A DNA stretch of 64,000 nt from Bettongia penicillata ogilbyi (GCA_023548195.1 JAJHZJ010000399.1:7755100-7819099), one strand, 5' to 3'. Shown: positions 20,081-31,690, counted from the first letter of the stretch. The notes: generated by a model not told the origin, from the letters alone. Numbers and translations: made by a program.

Positions 20081-20406
20081 GGTGCGTGTGTGTGTGTGTT
20101 TGTCCTTCGTTGCCAAGGAAGACCATGTCATCGGGGAAATAATGACATGACTTGCACTTGACTTTGTTTTGAATGAGGGCAGCCTGTGGAGGTCACCAGC
20201 CTCACTTCTCCTCCAGAGCCATCTGAATCCAGTGACCAGATATTCATCAGGATGACTGGAGATGACCCAGGATGAGGTAACTGGGATTAAGTTACTTACC
20301 CAAGGTCACACAGCTAGTGGATATCAAACATCTGAGGTGAGGTTTGAACTCAGGTCATCCTAACTCCTGCACTGGTGCTTTATACGCTGCATCACCTAGC
20401 TGCCCC
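20081..20406 (-). mobile_element. tRNA-headed, RTE-tailed marsupial SINE
   Basis: In its own sense it starts GGGGCAGCTAGGTGATGCAG (tRNA-like head), passes 'ctagctgtgtgaccttgggt', then a body containing 'gatggctctggaggagaagt'. It ends with 'cttccttggcaacgaaggac' and a short (AC)n tail (plus-strand TG run 20081-20100). Flanking copies of TGTTRGTTTTG lie at about 20069-20079 and 20407-20417. The tail pattern is that of SINEs mobilised by RTE-class LINEs. The exact Repbase name was not verified. Confidence 0.85.
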
Positions 20407-22559
20407 TGTTGGTTTTGATATTGATATAGTCAATTATGGTGATAGTTTTCCAAGCATTGAACCAACCCTGCATTCCTGGTATAAACTCCACCTGGTCATA
20501 GTGTATAATCCTTGTGATATATTGCTGCAATTGCCTTGCTAGTACTTTTTTTCAAAATTTAGCAACAATATCTATTAGGGAAATTGATTTATAATGTTCT
20601 TTCTCTGCTTTAGCTTTTCCAAGTTTAGGTATCAGCACCATATTTATGTCATAAAAGAAGTTTGGTAGGATGGTTTTGCCTATTTTTCCAAATAGTTTAT
20701 ATAATATTGGAATTAATTGTTCTTTAATAGTTTGGTACAATTCACACATGAACCCATCTGACCCTGGAGATTTTCTTTTCCTAGAGAGTTCATTAACAGC
20801 TTGTTTGATTTCTTTTTCTAAGCTAGGGCTATTTAGGCATTCTTTTCCTGATCTGCTGATCTAGGTAATTTACATATTTTTTGTAAATATTCATGTCTTC
20901 CACACAGATTGTCAGATTTATTACATATAACTGCTTTAATATCTTCTTCATTGTTGGAATTTTCACTCTTTTCATTTTTTATGCTGGATATTTGGTTTTT
21001 TCTTTATTTTTTAAATTAAATTAACCAATGGCTTATCTATCTGGTTGGTTATTTTTTTTCCATAAAACCAGCCCCTACATATTTACTTATTAGCTCAATA
21101 GTTTTTTGAGATTTTTTTAACTTTCATTCCTACTAATCTCAACTTTAATTTTCAGGATTTTGAATTTGGTGCTCGATTGAGGATTTTTAATTTGTTCTTT
21201 TTCAAGTTTTTACACATATGCCCAATTTATAGATCTGGTTTGTTTTTTTCCATTTTGTTGATGTTAGAATTTAGAGAAATAAATTTTCCTCTGAGTACTG
21301 CTTTGGCTAAAACCCATCAGTTTTGGTATGTTGTCTCATTATTATCATTCTCTTTAATGAAATTATTGTTTATATGATTAGTTCTTTGCCTCATGCTTTA
21401 GGATTAGATTATTTAGTTTCCAATGATTTTTTAATCCATGTTTTCATTACCCTTTGTTGAATATTTCTTCCTTTTTACATTTTATTTTGGGGTTTTAATC
21501 CCTAATACACGATCAATTTTTGTTTGGTGCTATGTGCTTCTGAGAAAAAAGTATATTCCTTTTGGTTCCCATTCAGTTTTCTCTAAAGATCTGTCACACC
21601 TAACTTTTCTAATATATTAGAAAAGTTTTTTAATATATTATTTGCCTCCTTGGTTTCTCTCTTGTTTATTTTTTGGTTTGATTTATCAAGTTCTGAGGGG
21701 GGACCATTGAGGTCTCCCACTAGTATAGTCTTGCTATCTATTTCCTCTTCTAACTCACTCAACTTTTCCTTTAAACATCTGGATAGTATACCACTTGGTG
21801 CATTTATGTTTAGCATCGGTATTGCTTTATTGTCTACAGTGCCTTTTTAGAAGATGTACTTTCCTTCCTTAACTCTTAATTAAGTCTATTTTGCTTTTAC
21901 TTTGTCTCAGATCGGGATTGATACTCCTGCTTTTTTTTTTTTAACTTCAGCTAAAGCAAAAGAGGTTCTGCTCCAACACTTTACCTTTACTCTATGATTG
22001 TGTCTCCCTGATTCAAGTGTGTTTCTTTTAAGTAACATATTGTAGAACTGTAGTTTTTATCTACTCTGCTGTTCACTTCTGTTTTATGAGAGACTTCCCA
22101 TTTGCATTCATAGTTAAAATTACTGTGTATTTCCTTCCATCCTACTCTTCCTCGTGTTTGTCCTCTATCGCCTTTCACCGTTTCCTTCTTCATCAGTGTT
22201 TTGTTTCTGTCTACCAACTCCCCCAATCTACTTTCCCTTCTGTTAGTCCCCACCTCACCCTTAATTGATCTCATCCCCTCCTACTCCCCTGTCTGATATA
22301 ATAGATTTCTGTATTGTATATATTATTGCCTCTTTAAGTGAATCCTGAGAGTAAACTTCAAGTGGTGCTCACTGCATACTCTCCTCTCCACTGTAAAAGG
22401 TTTTTCATGTCTCTTTATATGAAATAATTTACCCTATTACAACTCTCCCTTCCTCCTGTGTCCATTGCATTCCTCTTTCTTTTTCCTTAATTTTTTGTTA
22501 TTGCCTCAAATTTACCTCATATCTGTATCTTCTATGTATATTCCTTCTACCTATCTTTT

Positions 22560-22575
22560 AAGAATAATTTTTAAG
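22560..22575. repeat. Target-site duplication of copy B, left
   Basis: AAGAATAATTTTTAAG, repeated without mismatch at 24364-24379. Confidence 0.95.
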
Positions 22576-23421
22576 GGGCGGAGCCAAGATGGCAGAGTAG
22601 AAGGACGCACATTTACGAGCTCCGAGCCCACAACCCATGGAATTGAGGTAAAAGGAGATCCCCATAAATTCTGAATCTCTGCAGGGGGTGCATAAACATA
22701 GGGGAAGAGATTTCCGTTCCACTGAACCCTGGAGAGCCGTCCCCGGGGTCCATCGCACTCCGGAAAGCGGACCCCACCCCTACCCCTGGCCTCGGCCCCA
22801 GAGAAGCTGACCCGAGCAGGCTTCAGAGAGGGAAGCTCCGGGGGAAGCTCTGGCAGCCGGGAAAGTCCCTCCGCCCACAGAAGCTACAGGTCAGTAAGAA
22901 AGAAGGCTGCGCTAGGGGAGGGGAGCGGAGCCTCTCCATGACTCGAGCCCCCTCGGGAGGAAGCGGCGGCGGCAGAGACAGGGGCGGGAAGTGGTGGAGG
23001 CAGAGGCATGGGCAGGCGGCTGAGGCGGCAGTGGCGGCAGCGGCCCGGGACTCAGGAATCCCCCAGCAGCAGGTAGGATCTTCAATACTGAAGGTCTTTC
23101 CAACCTGAGGGAGCCGAGCAGGGGAGACGGCCCTGCCCCCACCCTGCTCTACTGCTGAACGCCTCTGAATAAAACCCCCAAGGGAGCTGAGCACAGCAGG
23201 CGGGGCCCCCCACCCCCCGCCCCCACCCTCTCCATTCCTGAAAGTCTCTGCAGAAAGCCCCTGAGGGACCGAACTTAGGAGGCGGCCCTGCCCCCACCCC
23301 TGCGCCAGAACTAAAGCTTGCCGCGGGAAAGCGCATTTGAATCTCAGAGGCCAAGCACTAGCTGGGCGGATCTAGGCGGGGGTGGAAAGGAATCTCAGAA
23401 GTCAAGTAACTGGCTGGGAAA
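22576..23421 (+). promoter_or_regulatory. Copy B 5' UTR / internal promoter
   Basis: GC- and CpG-rich, near-identical to that of copy A. It has the YY1-type AAGATGGC at 22586-22593, placed as in human L1, whose 5' end also begins with a GGAGCCAAGATGGC block. One 9-bp indel relative to copy A lies in the triplet-rich stretch near 23010-23040. Confidence 0.75.
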
Positions 23422-24363
23422 ATGCCTAGAAAGGGGAAGAAACATAAGACTTTACAGAGTTTTTTCCAAAAAATGCAAATGATCCCGACCTTCGGATCTG
23501 ATGGGGAGGACGAGAACGTATTTTTCCCATCAGGGAAAGATGTGGAGGGTGGGGCGTCAGTACCCCAGACACCCCAGGGGGGTGTTGGGTGGGCTCAGGC
23601 CTTGGAAGAGCTTAAAAAGGATTTTGAAAAGCAAGTTAGACAGGTGGAGGAAAGACTGGGAAGAGAAATGACAAAGATGCAAGAAGAGTATGAAGAAAAG
23701 GTCAATATCTTGGTAAAGGAGACCCAAAAAAATGCTGAGGAAATTAACACCTTGAAAAATAGGCTCACCCAATTGGCAAAGGAGGTTCAAAAAGCCAATG
23801 AGGAGAAGAATGCTTTCAAAAGCAGAATGAGCCAAATGGAAAAAGAGGCTCAAAAGCTCACTGAATTTAATAGTTCTCTCAAAATTAGAATGGAACAGAT
23901 GGAGTCTAATGACTTTACGAGAAACCAAGAAATCACCAAACAAAACCAAAAGAACAAAAAAATGGAAGAGAATGTGAAATATCTCATGGGAAAAACAACT
24001 GACCTGGAAAATAGATCAAGGAGAGACAATTTAAAAATTATGGGACTACCTGAAAGCCATGATCAAAAAAAGAGCCTAGACATCGTCTTGCATGAAATTA
24101 TCAAGGAAAACTGCCCTGACATTCTAGGACCAGAGGGCAAAATAAGTATTGAAAGAATCCATCGATCACCACCTGAAAGAGATCCAAAAAGAGAAACTCC
24201 TAGGAACATTGTGGCCAAATTCCAGAACTCCCAGCTCAAGGAAAAAATCTTGCAAGCAGCTAGAAAGAAACAATTCCAGTACTGTGGAAACACAATCAGG
24301 ATAACTCAAGATCTAGCAGCTTCTACATTAAGGGATCGAAGGGCGTGGAATAGGATATTCCAG
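22576..24363 (+). mobile_element. L1/HAL1-like insertion, copy B, 3'-truncated
   Basis: A 1.79-kb insertion within the old L1, between two perfect 16-bp direct repeats. It has the full 5' end (GGGGCGGAGCCAAGATGGCA), the whole 5' UTR and 313 codons of ORF1, and then stops in mid-codon sequence at CCAG/AAG. It has no ORF1 end, 3' UTR or A-tail. LINE copies are normally truncated at the 5' end, so this is unusual. The element RNA at that point also reads CCAGAAG (compare 56052-56060), so three bases (AAG) are shared between the RNA and the target. That fits reverse transcription primed internally by microhomology. It cannot be told whether the parent was ORF1-only or a full L1. Confidence 0.9.
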
Positions 24364-24378
24364 AAGAATAATTTTTAA
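23422..24378 (+). pseudogene. LINE-1 ORF1, C-terminally truncated (copy B)
   Basis: 318 codons. The first 314 or so belong to the element: basic N-terminus, coiled coil, and the complete RRM-like region through RITQDLAASTLRDRRAW. The last codons (NNF, stop) come from the target site. The C-terminal domain with the 'TYPAKLSIILQGK' stretch seen in copy C is lost. That domain is needed with the RRM for RNA binding in L1 ORF1 proteins, so the product is probably not functional. No internal stop or frameshift is present. Confidence 0.85.
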
Positions 24379-24379
24379 G
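24364..24379. repeat. Target-site duplication of copy B, right
   Basis: AAGAATAATTTTTAAG, matching 22560-22575. The first three bases also match the element RNA. Confidence 0.95.
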
Positions 24380-24479
24380 AATTACAAGCATCATCTTCCC
24401 ATGGATGGATGTACATAGTTCAATTCTATTGAGTCCCTTATGTTTTACTTTCCCTTTTTGGCTATTGGTGCTTCTCATG

Positions 24480-25420
24480 GGTCTTCATATTGGAGGTCAA
24501 ATTTTTGTTTTAGTTCTGGTCTTATGTAAGATTGAAATCCCTCTATTTCATTGAATGATCATTTTTTCTCTTGATGCATTGTGCTTAATTTTGCCAGGTA
24601 AGTGATTCTTGATTGTAATCCTAGCTCCTTTGCCTTATGGAATATCATGTTCCATGACCTCCTGTTCTTTAATTTTGCAGCTACCAAGTCCGATATAATT
24701 CTGATTGTGACTCCCTGATATTTGAATTGTCTCTTTCTGGGCACTTGGAGTATTTTTTCCTTCATCTGACAGTTTTGAAATGTGGCTATATTGTTCCTTG
24801 GAGTTTTTAATTTTAGGATCTCTTTCTGAAAGTGATAAGTGTGTTCTTTCAATGTCTATTTTGGCCCCCTAGCTCCAGGATATCAGGGCAGTTTTCCTTG
24901 ACAATTTCTTGCAAGATGCTGTTTAGGTCCTCCATTTGATTATGACTTTCAGGTAGTTCAATGATTCTTATACTGCCCATTTGAGATACTTTCCAGGTCA
25001 GTTGTTTCTCTTAGGAGGTATTTTACATTTTCTTCCAATTTTTTCATTCTTTTGATTCTGTTTGATTGATTCTTTTTGTCATTAGCTTCCACTTGCCCAA
25101 TTGTCACTTTTAAGGTGTTGTTTTCTTCAATTAACTTTTGTACTCTCTTTTCTATTTGTTCAATTGTACACTTTAATAGTTCTTTTATTTGCATCTCCTT
25201 TTCTATTTAGCCAATTCTACTTTTTAAGCAGTTTTTCAAGCTATTGACTCTTTTTTTCATAATTATCATGAATAACTCTCATGTCTTCTCACATTCTTTC
25301 TTAAATGATTTTTAAACTCCTTTTGAGCTATTCCATAAGAATCTTTCTGGGCTTGAGATAACTTCTCATTTTTCTTTGGGGTTTTACCTACATATGTTTT
25401 GACACTGTTGTCCTCTTTTG
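24480..25420 (-). pseudogene. ORF1 remnant of old L1
   Basis: Broken ORF1 of an older L1 family. Open pieces are at 24559-24852 (RRM and C-terminal region with a 'TPRNNIATFQNCQMKEKILQ' stretch) and 24958-25194 (coiled coil, IEKRVQKLIEENNTLK). The order and spacing match copy A, but protein identity is low and several stops interrupt it. Confidence 0.8.
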
Positions 25421-26374
25421 AGTTGGTGTCTTTGTCCCCCTTTCACCATAATAACTTTCTGTGTTCAGAATTTTTTTTTATTTTGCTGTTATTATTGGCT
25501 CATCTTTCTTTTTTTGGGGGGGGAGGCGTCTTTCTTTTAAATTTGATCTCTGCTACCAGTGTAGAATGAACTGTGTCTCAGGATTCTTCTGTAAGTGAAT
25601 CCTGGCTCTGACTGTTTATGTGGTGCTGCACTGGTGTTGTGCTGGGGCTCATGGGGACCTTCATATCTGGTGTTGTGTTGAGGAGGTCAGCTGGACTGTG
25701 TATAGACCATAAGGGTCTGAAAACTTATCTAGTGCTGAGCTAAGGTCCTATTGGTGGTGACTGCAACATGCTAAAGCCCAGTAGTCTGTTTTTGCATTTC
25801 TCCAGAGCTATAGGGAAGCACGGAGAAGTTTGGCCACTGGAGGATACCTATTTGCCCTGGGTTACCCTGAAGCATGTGGTAGTTCCCAGAACTGGAATCT
25901 ATCAGTTCCCCTGGTTATGCTAAAGCACCTGGACTGTCTTGATGTTGGTGACTACTTGTTCCACCACACTGGGGCTCAGGATCTCCCCCTAGTTTGCTGA
26001 GGTAGTGCTTGCTGCTGACTTACCGGGGTGCTTTCTCTCTTGGAAAATGCTCCCCCTTTACCTGAGTGAGACCTTTCTTACTGATCCTCCAGGTCACCCA
26101 GATTAAAAATCCCCTTCACTCCATTTTTCTGTTAGTTCCACTGTTTCAGCATTTGTTCTGTTTTACTGTTGTTTGGTGGGGAATATGGGTAAGCCACAGT
26201 GATTTACTGCTTACTCTGCCATTTTGCCTCCCAGAAGTAGACCCTCTGTTTCATATTCAATGTATTATGAAGAGAAAGGATGCAAACTGCTAAATAATAA
26301 TTTGATAAATATAGCTTGAGCACAGAACAAGCTATTGAAAAATGAGGCTACCAGAAAATTGGGTATATGTCTTG

Positions 26375-26515
26375 TTGCTATCTTTGTTTGCTAAGTTGTA
26401 TAATCATGAAAAGTCATTTAACCTCTCTGGGCCTCAGTTTCCTTATCTATAAAATCAGTATGTGTATTATATGAACACTAAGAACACTTCAGCTCAAAAC
26501 CCATGATTATTACCT
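26375..26515 (+). repeat. MIR-like SINE
   Basis: 'aaaagtcatttaacctctct', 'gggcctcagtttccttatct', 'ataaaatcagtatgtgtatt'. Confidence 0.75.
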
Positions 26516-26984
26516 TATAGGTTCATGAAAATCATCTCTTAAGCAGAAAAGAGGCCATGATCTGTATCGGATGAAGGAAGACCCTACTCATTCTGATGAA
26601 ATCACAGATCTTTTGAAGTTCTGATGAATCATAATCATTGTCCTGGGCAGTGTGGGAGGAAAATATGAAAGAACAAGAGTTACTTCCTTCCTGCTTACAA
26701 CAGCAACAACAAAAACAACATAATAAGACATAAATATTTTAGATAAAATTTTATCACAGCTTGGAGTCTCAAAAACATCAAATAAATCTATTATTTTATT
26801 GATAATGAGGAAATTCCCTCCAGTGGTACACCGTTCAAGCTATCCATGCAACTTGTCCTGTAACTCATTCATTTTCACATAGATTCGCCACAAGAGGTAA
26901 AACCAACATGTTAAGTGCTTTCCTTAATTTCTTCTGACATCATAATGATTGTGATGGGAAACAAAATGATAGAATAATATACTT

Positions 26985-27175
26985 AGAGTTACAAGGGTCC
27001 TGATAAAACCCACCAACTGAACCTGTCATTTTATAGGTAAGGAAACTAAATTTTACAGGAAATAATGAATACCTGAGGTCACACAGCAAGTGAGTGACTT
27101 AGGATTTAACCAAGACTCTCTTTCTCCAACTCTTAGTCCAACTCTAATGCCCTTTGAATCCAGATCCTCCATTTT
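26985..27175 (-). repeat. MIR-like SINE
   Basis: Reverse MIR: 'tttataggtaaggaaactaa', 'gaggtcacacagcaagtgag', then a decayed 5' part. Confidence 0.75.
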
Positions 27176-27354
27176 AGGATACTGGATTTAGAGTCTTCTA
27201 TTCAACAATATTTTAAAAGGCAAAATCACAATCTGAATGCTTACACAATTTATCAACCTTCACATAGCTCATTAAATGTAAAATAAACTATTATGTGCAT
27301 AATACAGATTCAAACTATTTCATGAAAATATGACAAATTCATATGGTATATGAA

Positions 27355-27530
27355 CTGTGGTAGAGTAGGTAGGCAGTTGGACTTAGAGCTTTGAAAATTC
27401 AAAGATTCAAATATGAAAATTCATAGATTCAAATATGGACCATCACAGATACTTACAAGCTAAGTGACTCTAACCAAGTCACTTAACATTTCTAGGCCTC
27501 AGTTTCATCTAAAATGAAATCATTAAACCC
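27355..27530 (+). repeat. MIR-like SINE
   Basis: 'ggtagagtaggtaggcagtt' start, internal short duplication of 'aaaattcaaagattcaaata', then 'caagtcacttaacatttcta' and 'ggcctcagtttcatctaaaa'. Confidence 0.7.
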
Positions 27531-28985
27531 AATTGCATATCCATTGAATGCTGTTTGAGTAGGCTGCTAATGAAGCTATTAAATATATTATAGTCAGTAA
27601 AACTAAAGTAATTGTTTTAAGAACAGAATAATTCCATATAAACTTGCTTTTTCTCAATAGATATACCTGTGTTCCTTAAGCATTTAATATTGCCCATTCC
27701 AATGATCCAATTACTTGCTTCTTTCATTAAAAGAATTATGTCCCTTCTGAAGGGAAGACTGAAAGTTAAGAACTTATTAATCTGAAGTGCAGATAAAATG
27801 TATTCAATTTTACCCTAGGGAAAAAATACTTGATTTAATGTAAAGCTGAATGTGTCATACTGTATTTCTCTCATTATACGTAGTCATTGTTTATTCAGTT
27901 CAGAGACTGACTGCTGAAATAATGGATTAGAAGCAATGGTTGGTATTTCCAAATGCCTTTCCTCATTAAATGCCCCAGGTACAGTTTATACATCACTGCC
28001 CAAGAAGCTTTTTAATATATCAGAATCCATCATTGCTTTTACATATTCTTGTCAATGCTTGACGGTTTTATAAACTAAGTTGAGTTTAGCATCTTTCTCT
28101 GGGTGCCTCCAAGTTGCAGCATCAATAGGAATGCACCAGCTAATAATGTCAGCTAGCTGATTAGCAAATGTGACAACTTCAGCATATGGGGATGTTCACA
28201 TTTCCTCCCTCTCCTAAGCAGCCTTTTCCCAAATTCTTGCCTTGAAAATTTAAACCATAGAGACAGGACCTGAATAACATATAGCCCAATATTAGACATA
28301 TACGTAATGAGAATGTCTAAATGTCTTATTGATTTTTATTTCTGAGACCAATAGAGTTCAAAGTCATCTATGCAATTTGGTTTACTAGTTTACCTAAGGT
28401 TGCCTAGAGTCATCTGTCAAGAGGTTATTTTTCTACTGGAGAAGGAGTGTCTGGCTTTGAAATTATTAGACTTTTGTCTATTTGGTTTCATTCATGGATG
28501 GTAAGGCAAAGTAATGAACTAAAAAGAAAGAAGACAGCATTTGTGACAATGCTCATTTGTATCTATACTTGCGTTACAAACATTCATAAATCACAGGAAT
28601 ACCATAAACACCAAATTGATTGCTAGACTTAAAGCACCAATTTTCCCTATAGCTGCCTGAAGGTGATTAACTATTAAGAACATGTTTCTGAAAAGGAGAA
28701 AAATTTGGAAACAAAACGGAGGCTTAGCGATATGTAAAAGGAAAAAGAAAAGAAGAAATATATTTAATGGTACAGCATTTGCAAAACCTCTCTTATGCAT
28801 GAGGTCGCCAGAATACCTACTTTGTTAAAAGGACTTTCTAGACCCACATCCACTCAAAATTATAACACATAAGCTCCAACACATATGTGTGCTTTTTCTT
28901 TAGTCAACCAGAGGGTGCAATTACTTCAAATCAAGACACACCATCATAAGATTTGTGATGTGACATTTCCCCCATAAACCTAAGA
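27531..28985. other. Repeat-poor stretch; possible conserved non-coding element
   Basis: No repeat family recognised over 1.4 kb, which stands out in this window. The segment at about 27860-28260 has balanced composition and clustered homeodomain-type TAAT/ATTA and GATTAG motifs, for example around 'agctaataatgtcagctagc'. That is the look of conserved enhancers, but conservation cannot be measured here. Open frames are short and unsupported. Confidence 0.35.
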
Positions 28986-28989
28986 CATA

Positions 28990-29030
28990 CTCTCCAACAA
29001 TATATGTGTATATATATATATACACATACC
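28990..29030. repeat. TA/TG microsatellite, palindromic
   Basis: 'tgtgtatatatatatataca' and its continuation form an inverted repeat able to fold into a hairpin. Confidence 0.85.
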
Positions 29031-29564
29031 ACTAGTAAAGTGAATTTGCATATGGAACATGTATGAGGAATCTACACATGGGGAATACATGTGTAGAAGC
29101 AACTCCACACCTCCCATGTTGCAGGTCTCCTGGGAGCTGTTTCCTGATGGTCACAGCTTCTCTTCTCATCATGTTATTCCTACTACTGCCTTTGGGGAGT
29201 CCACTCTTGAAGACCAGCTAAACCATCTCAGTATCAGTCTGCTAGGGTAGTGTCTAGAAACCTCTCCCTCATAGATTGAGCTCTTTCATCATATCTGTCT
29301 CTACTCAAGCAATACAAGCCAAGCAAAGTGCTCCCAGGTTAACATTGTCTTTCCTTTTCTACCCCTTTCCTGGGAGAAATTGAAGTCTCCAATTTCAGAT
29401 AAGCTGCTTAATAGGATTCTAACACTGGAATAGTTGAAAGATTTTCTCTGGCCTACTTGCCAGTGGTTAATCTAAGGAGAAAAAGTTAGTAAGGATACTT
29501 CACTATGTAGGCTATTTTAATTATGCATATCTTTCAAAGCCTTAATGCTTTTACTGTATTTTAG

Positions 29565-29605
29565 CCTAAAATACACACACACACACAGACACACACACAC
29601 AAACA
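29565..29605. repeat. (CA)n microsatellite
   Basis: About 18 CA dinucleotides with isolated interruptions, between 29571 and 29606. Confidence 0.9.
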
Positions 29606-29629
29606 CACTTTTTTTAGTTTTTCCTGTAT

Positions 29630-29900
29630 TTAAGAGGCAACTTGATGGAGCTAGAATAGACCAGACAGAATGCTAGATCTGGAGTCAGGAAGACTTGAGT
29701 TCAAATCCAGCCGCAAACACTTAATATTGTTACCCTGAGCAAGTCACTTAATCCTATTTTCCTAAATTTCCTCATCTGTAAAATGAGCTAGAGAAGGAAA
29801 AGGCAAAGCACTCTAGCATCTTTACAAGAAAGCCTCATGAAGAATATTGACATCCTGTGGTTTGCAGGATCATGAAAAGTCAAACACTTCTGAACAACAA
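29630..29900 (+). repeat. MAR1-like tRNA/CORE-SINE
   Basis: 'tggagtcaggaagacttgag', 'ttcaaatccagccgcaaaca', 'gagcaagtcacttaatccta', 'aaatgagctagagaaggaaa', then a long tail with 'catgaaaagtcaaacacttc' and 'tgaacaacaa'. Full-length pattern, moderately diverged. Confidence 0.85.
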
Positions 29901-30049
29901 GTAGAGATTTAGTAGGTTGTGTTTATTCTTAAGAGGTGAAACAGTGAGAAGTTGTGATTTCACTGGTGTAGTGAACTTCCAGTGGAAATTCCTTCCATCA
30001 ATACAGATCATCACCTTCTCTGCTATAATCTTTAGAAAGTTCCATGGAG

Positions 30050-30170
30050 CACTGAGATATAGTGACTTCTCCAGGGTCACTCAACTTGTGCCAAAGGTGA
30101 GATTTAAATCTGCATTTTTGTTACTCTGATGTCTATTTTTTTATCCATCTAGACGTGCTGCCTCTCCTGA
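30050..30170 (-). repeat. MIR-like SINE fragment
   Basis: 'gacttctccagggtcactca' and 'ggtgagatttaaatctgcat' are reverse MIR blocks; a head-like 'ctagacgtgctgcctctc' follows. Confidence 0.6.
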
Positions 30171-30384
30171 TTTTACTAGCTAGTGATAATATTAAAAATT
30201 CATGACATTCACAGTTATATGGACCCAAACCCTAAACTAATTTAACCACACAGAAAATATTAGAGGAAAAATCCCTGCTCTCAAGGAGTATCTCATATAG
30301 GGAAACAAAATAAATATGAATTAATTTGGGAGGTTATGACAGTTTTTTTTTTTAACAAAGCTCTTCATTTGTTTCTAGTGTTTT

Positions 30385-30820
30385 ACAGAGCTTCTAGTTT
30401 ATCCATTCAGCAAATACATTATGCTAAACACTGTGGGAACATAAAAAAATAAGGATAAAAAGAATAAATATCCCTTGCTTTCCAAGCTTATAGTCTAGAT
30501 AAGAAACTAGTATATTGATGTATACTAAAATCTATAATATAAAGTATATGATTCATCTCATGTAAATGGTAGAGAGAGTCTCTATTTCTGAACTCTTCCA
30601 GAGCAGTTCAGAACTGGAAGCTCATATCTGATTGGGTGGCAGGGGAAGTTAAGAAAAGTCTCCATGTTGAAGATAGGATGGGGCCTGAACTTTGAAAGAT
30701 GTGCATTATTTTGATAGTTGGAAAATGGCCCTTTTTTAAAAGGGTGTTATCTAGATGAAGGAAATGAAATGAACAGAGTCCTATAGACAGGATAGCAAAA
30801 GCTATGTTTGGTGAAATAGT
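30385..30820 (-). repeat. L2/CR1-like LINE 3' part
   Basis: Reverse terminus 'tccattcagcaaatacatta', then 'ccaagcttatagtctagata' and further worn 3' UTR and coding-end sequence. Confidence 0.6.
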
Positions 30821-31149
30821 GCTTGCTTCTTTATAAAGGGCTCAGAAGCTTCCAGGGAATTCACCATTTTCCATCAGGAGCTCTTGGTTCCCCTGACCAT
30901 CACACTGATCACCTAAATTCTCATTACCATGAAAAATGACTCCGCTTTTGCTAGTCAGGATCTTCTCAGCTCGCTTTCTTGCCTCTCCTCTCTGATTTGA
31001 AGATTAGAGGGTGAAGCAATACATTCTTTGCAAATCCTTCCTTTCCAGAAGTCTCGGAACTTTCCAGGGAACTGAATTTTCCATCAGTGGTTCTACTTGA
31101 TTTCAGCTCCGTGGAACATCATGCCTCAGCTCAGGTATTTCCCACTTTT

Positions 31150-31392
31150 TGTTGTTGTTCAGTCATTTCCAACTTTTTGTGACTCCATTTAGGGTTTTCT
31201 TGGCAAAGATAATGTAATGGTTTGCCATTTCCTTCTGCTGTTCATTTTACAGATGAAGGGACTGAGACAAATAGGGTAAATAACTTGCCTGGGACTACAC
31301 AGTTAGTGTCTGATGCCAGATTTGAACTCAGGAAGATGTCTTCCTTACTCCTAGAGCTCTACCCATTGTGCCACTTAGTAATCCCCTAGTAG
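31150..31392 (-). repeat. MAR1-like tRNA/CORE-SINE
   Basis: Reverse copy: 'tttgttgttgttcagtcatt', 'gtgactccatttagggtttt', 'aatggtttgccatttccttc', 'cagatgaagggactgagaca', ending in the head 'tgtgccacttagtaatcccc'. Confidence 0.9.
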
Positions 31393-31394
31393 TC

Positions 31395-31535
31395 CCCCTT
31401 TTTCAGGTCCCTTCTGTGTATTGTCTTCCCCCATTAGATTTTAAGCTCCTTGAGGTCAGGGACTGTCTTTTCTTTATATGTATCCCCAATACTTTGCACA
31501 ATGACTGGTTTGATAAATAGTTATTTAATTGATTC
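31395..31535 (+). repeat. L2-like 3' UTR
   Basis: 'ttttaagctccttgaggtca', 'gggactgtcttttctttata', 'tgtatccccaatactttgca' and a TTAATTGATT terminus. Confidence 0.8.
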
Positions 31536-31690
31536 AGGTCCAGAAGACCATGGTTTTCAGTTTCTAGTTTTGCTACTTACTAACTGTGTGATCTTGAATA
31601 AGACATTTAACTTTTCCCTGGGCTTGTTTCCTCTGTAAAATGAAGAGGTTGAACTCCACAATCTAGCTCTAAATTTATAATCTGATGTTT
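31536..31690 (+). repeat. MIR-like SINE
   Basis: 'acttactaactgtgtgatct', 'ctctgtaaaatgaagaggtt', then 'ctagctctaaatttataatc'. Confidence 0.75.

Larger units (their letters stand above)
19358..26245 (-). mobile_element. Old L1, minus strand, 3'-truncated, with nested inserts
   Basis: Reads from its 5' end at about 26245 ('ctgggaggcaaaatggcaga' in its sense) leftward. In order: 5' UTR (26245-25450), ORF1 remnant (25420-24480), inter-ORF spacer, ORF2 endonuclease (about 22140-21480) and reverse transcriptase down to about 19358. The ORF2 C-terminus and 3' UTR are missing. Three later insertions interrupt it: 19519-19885, 20081-20406 and 22576-24363. Many stops and frameshifts mark it as dead and older than copy B. 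The region 21987-22274 keeps an ICYLKETHLNQG stretch typical of the L1 endonuclease N-terminus. Confidence 0.85.

Noticed and set aside
20081..20406. Possible functional tRNA gene in the SINE head
   Set aside because: The tRNA-like head is diverged, joined to a SINE body and has target duplications; it is a retroposed SINE.
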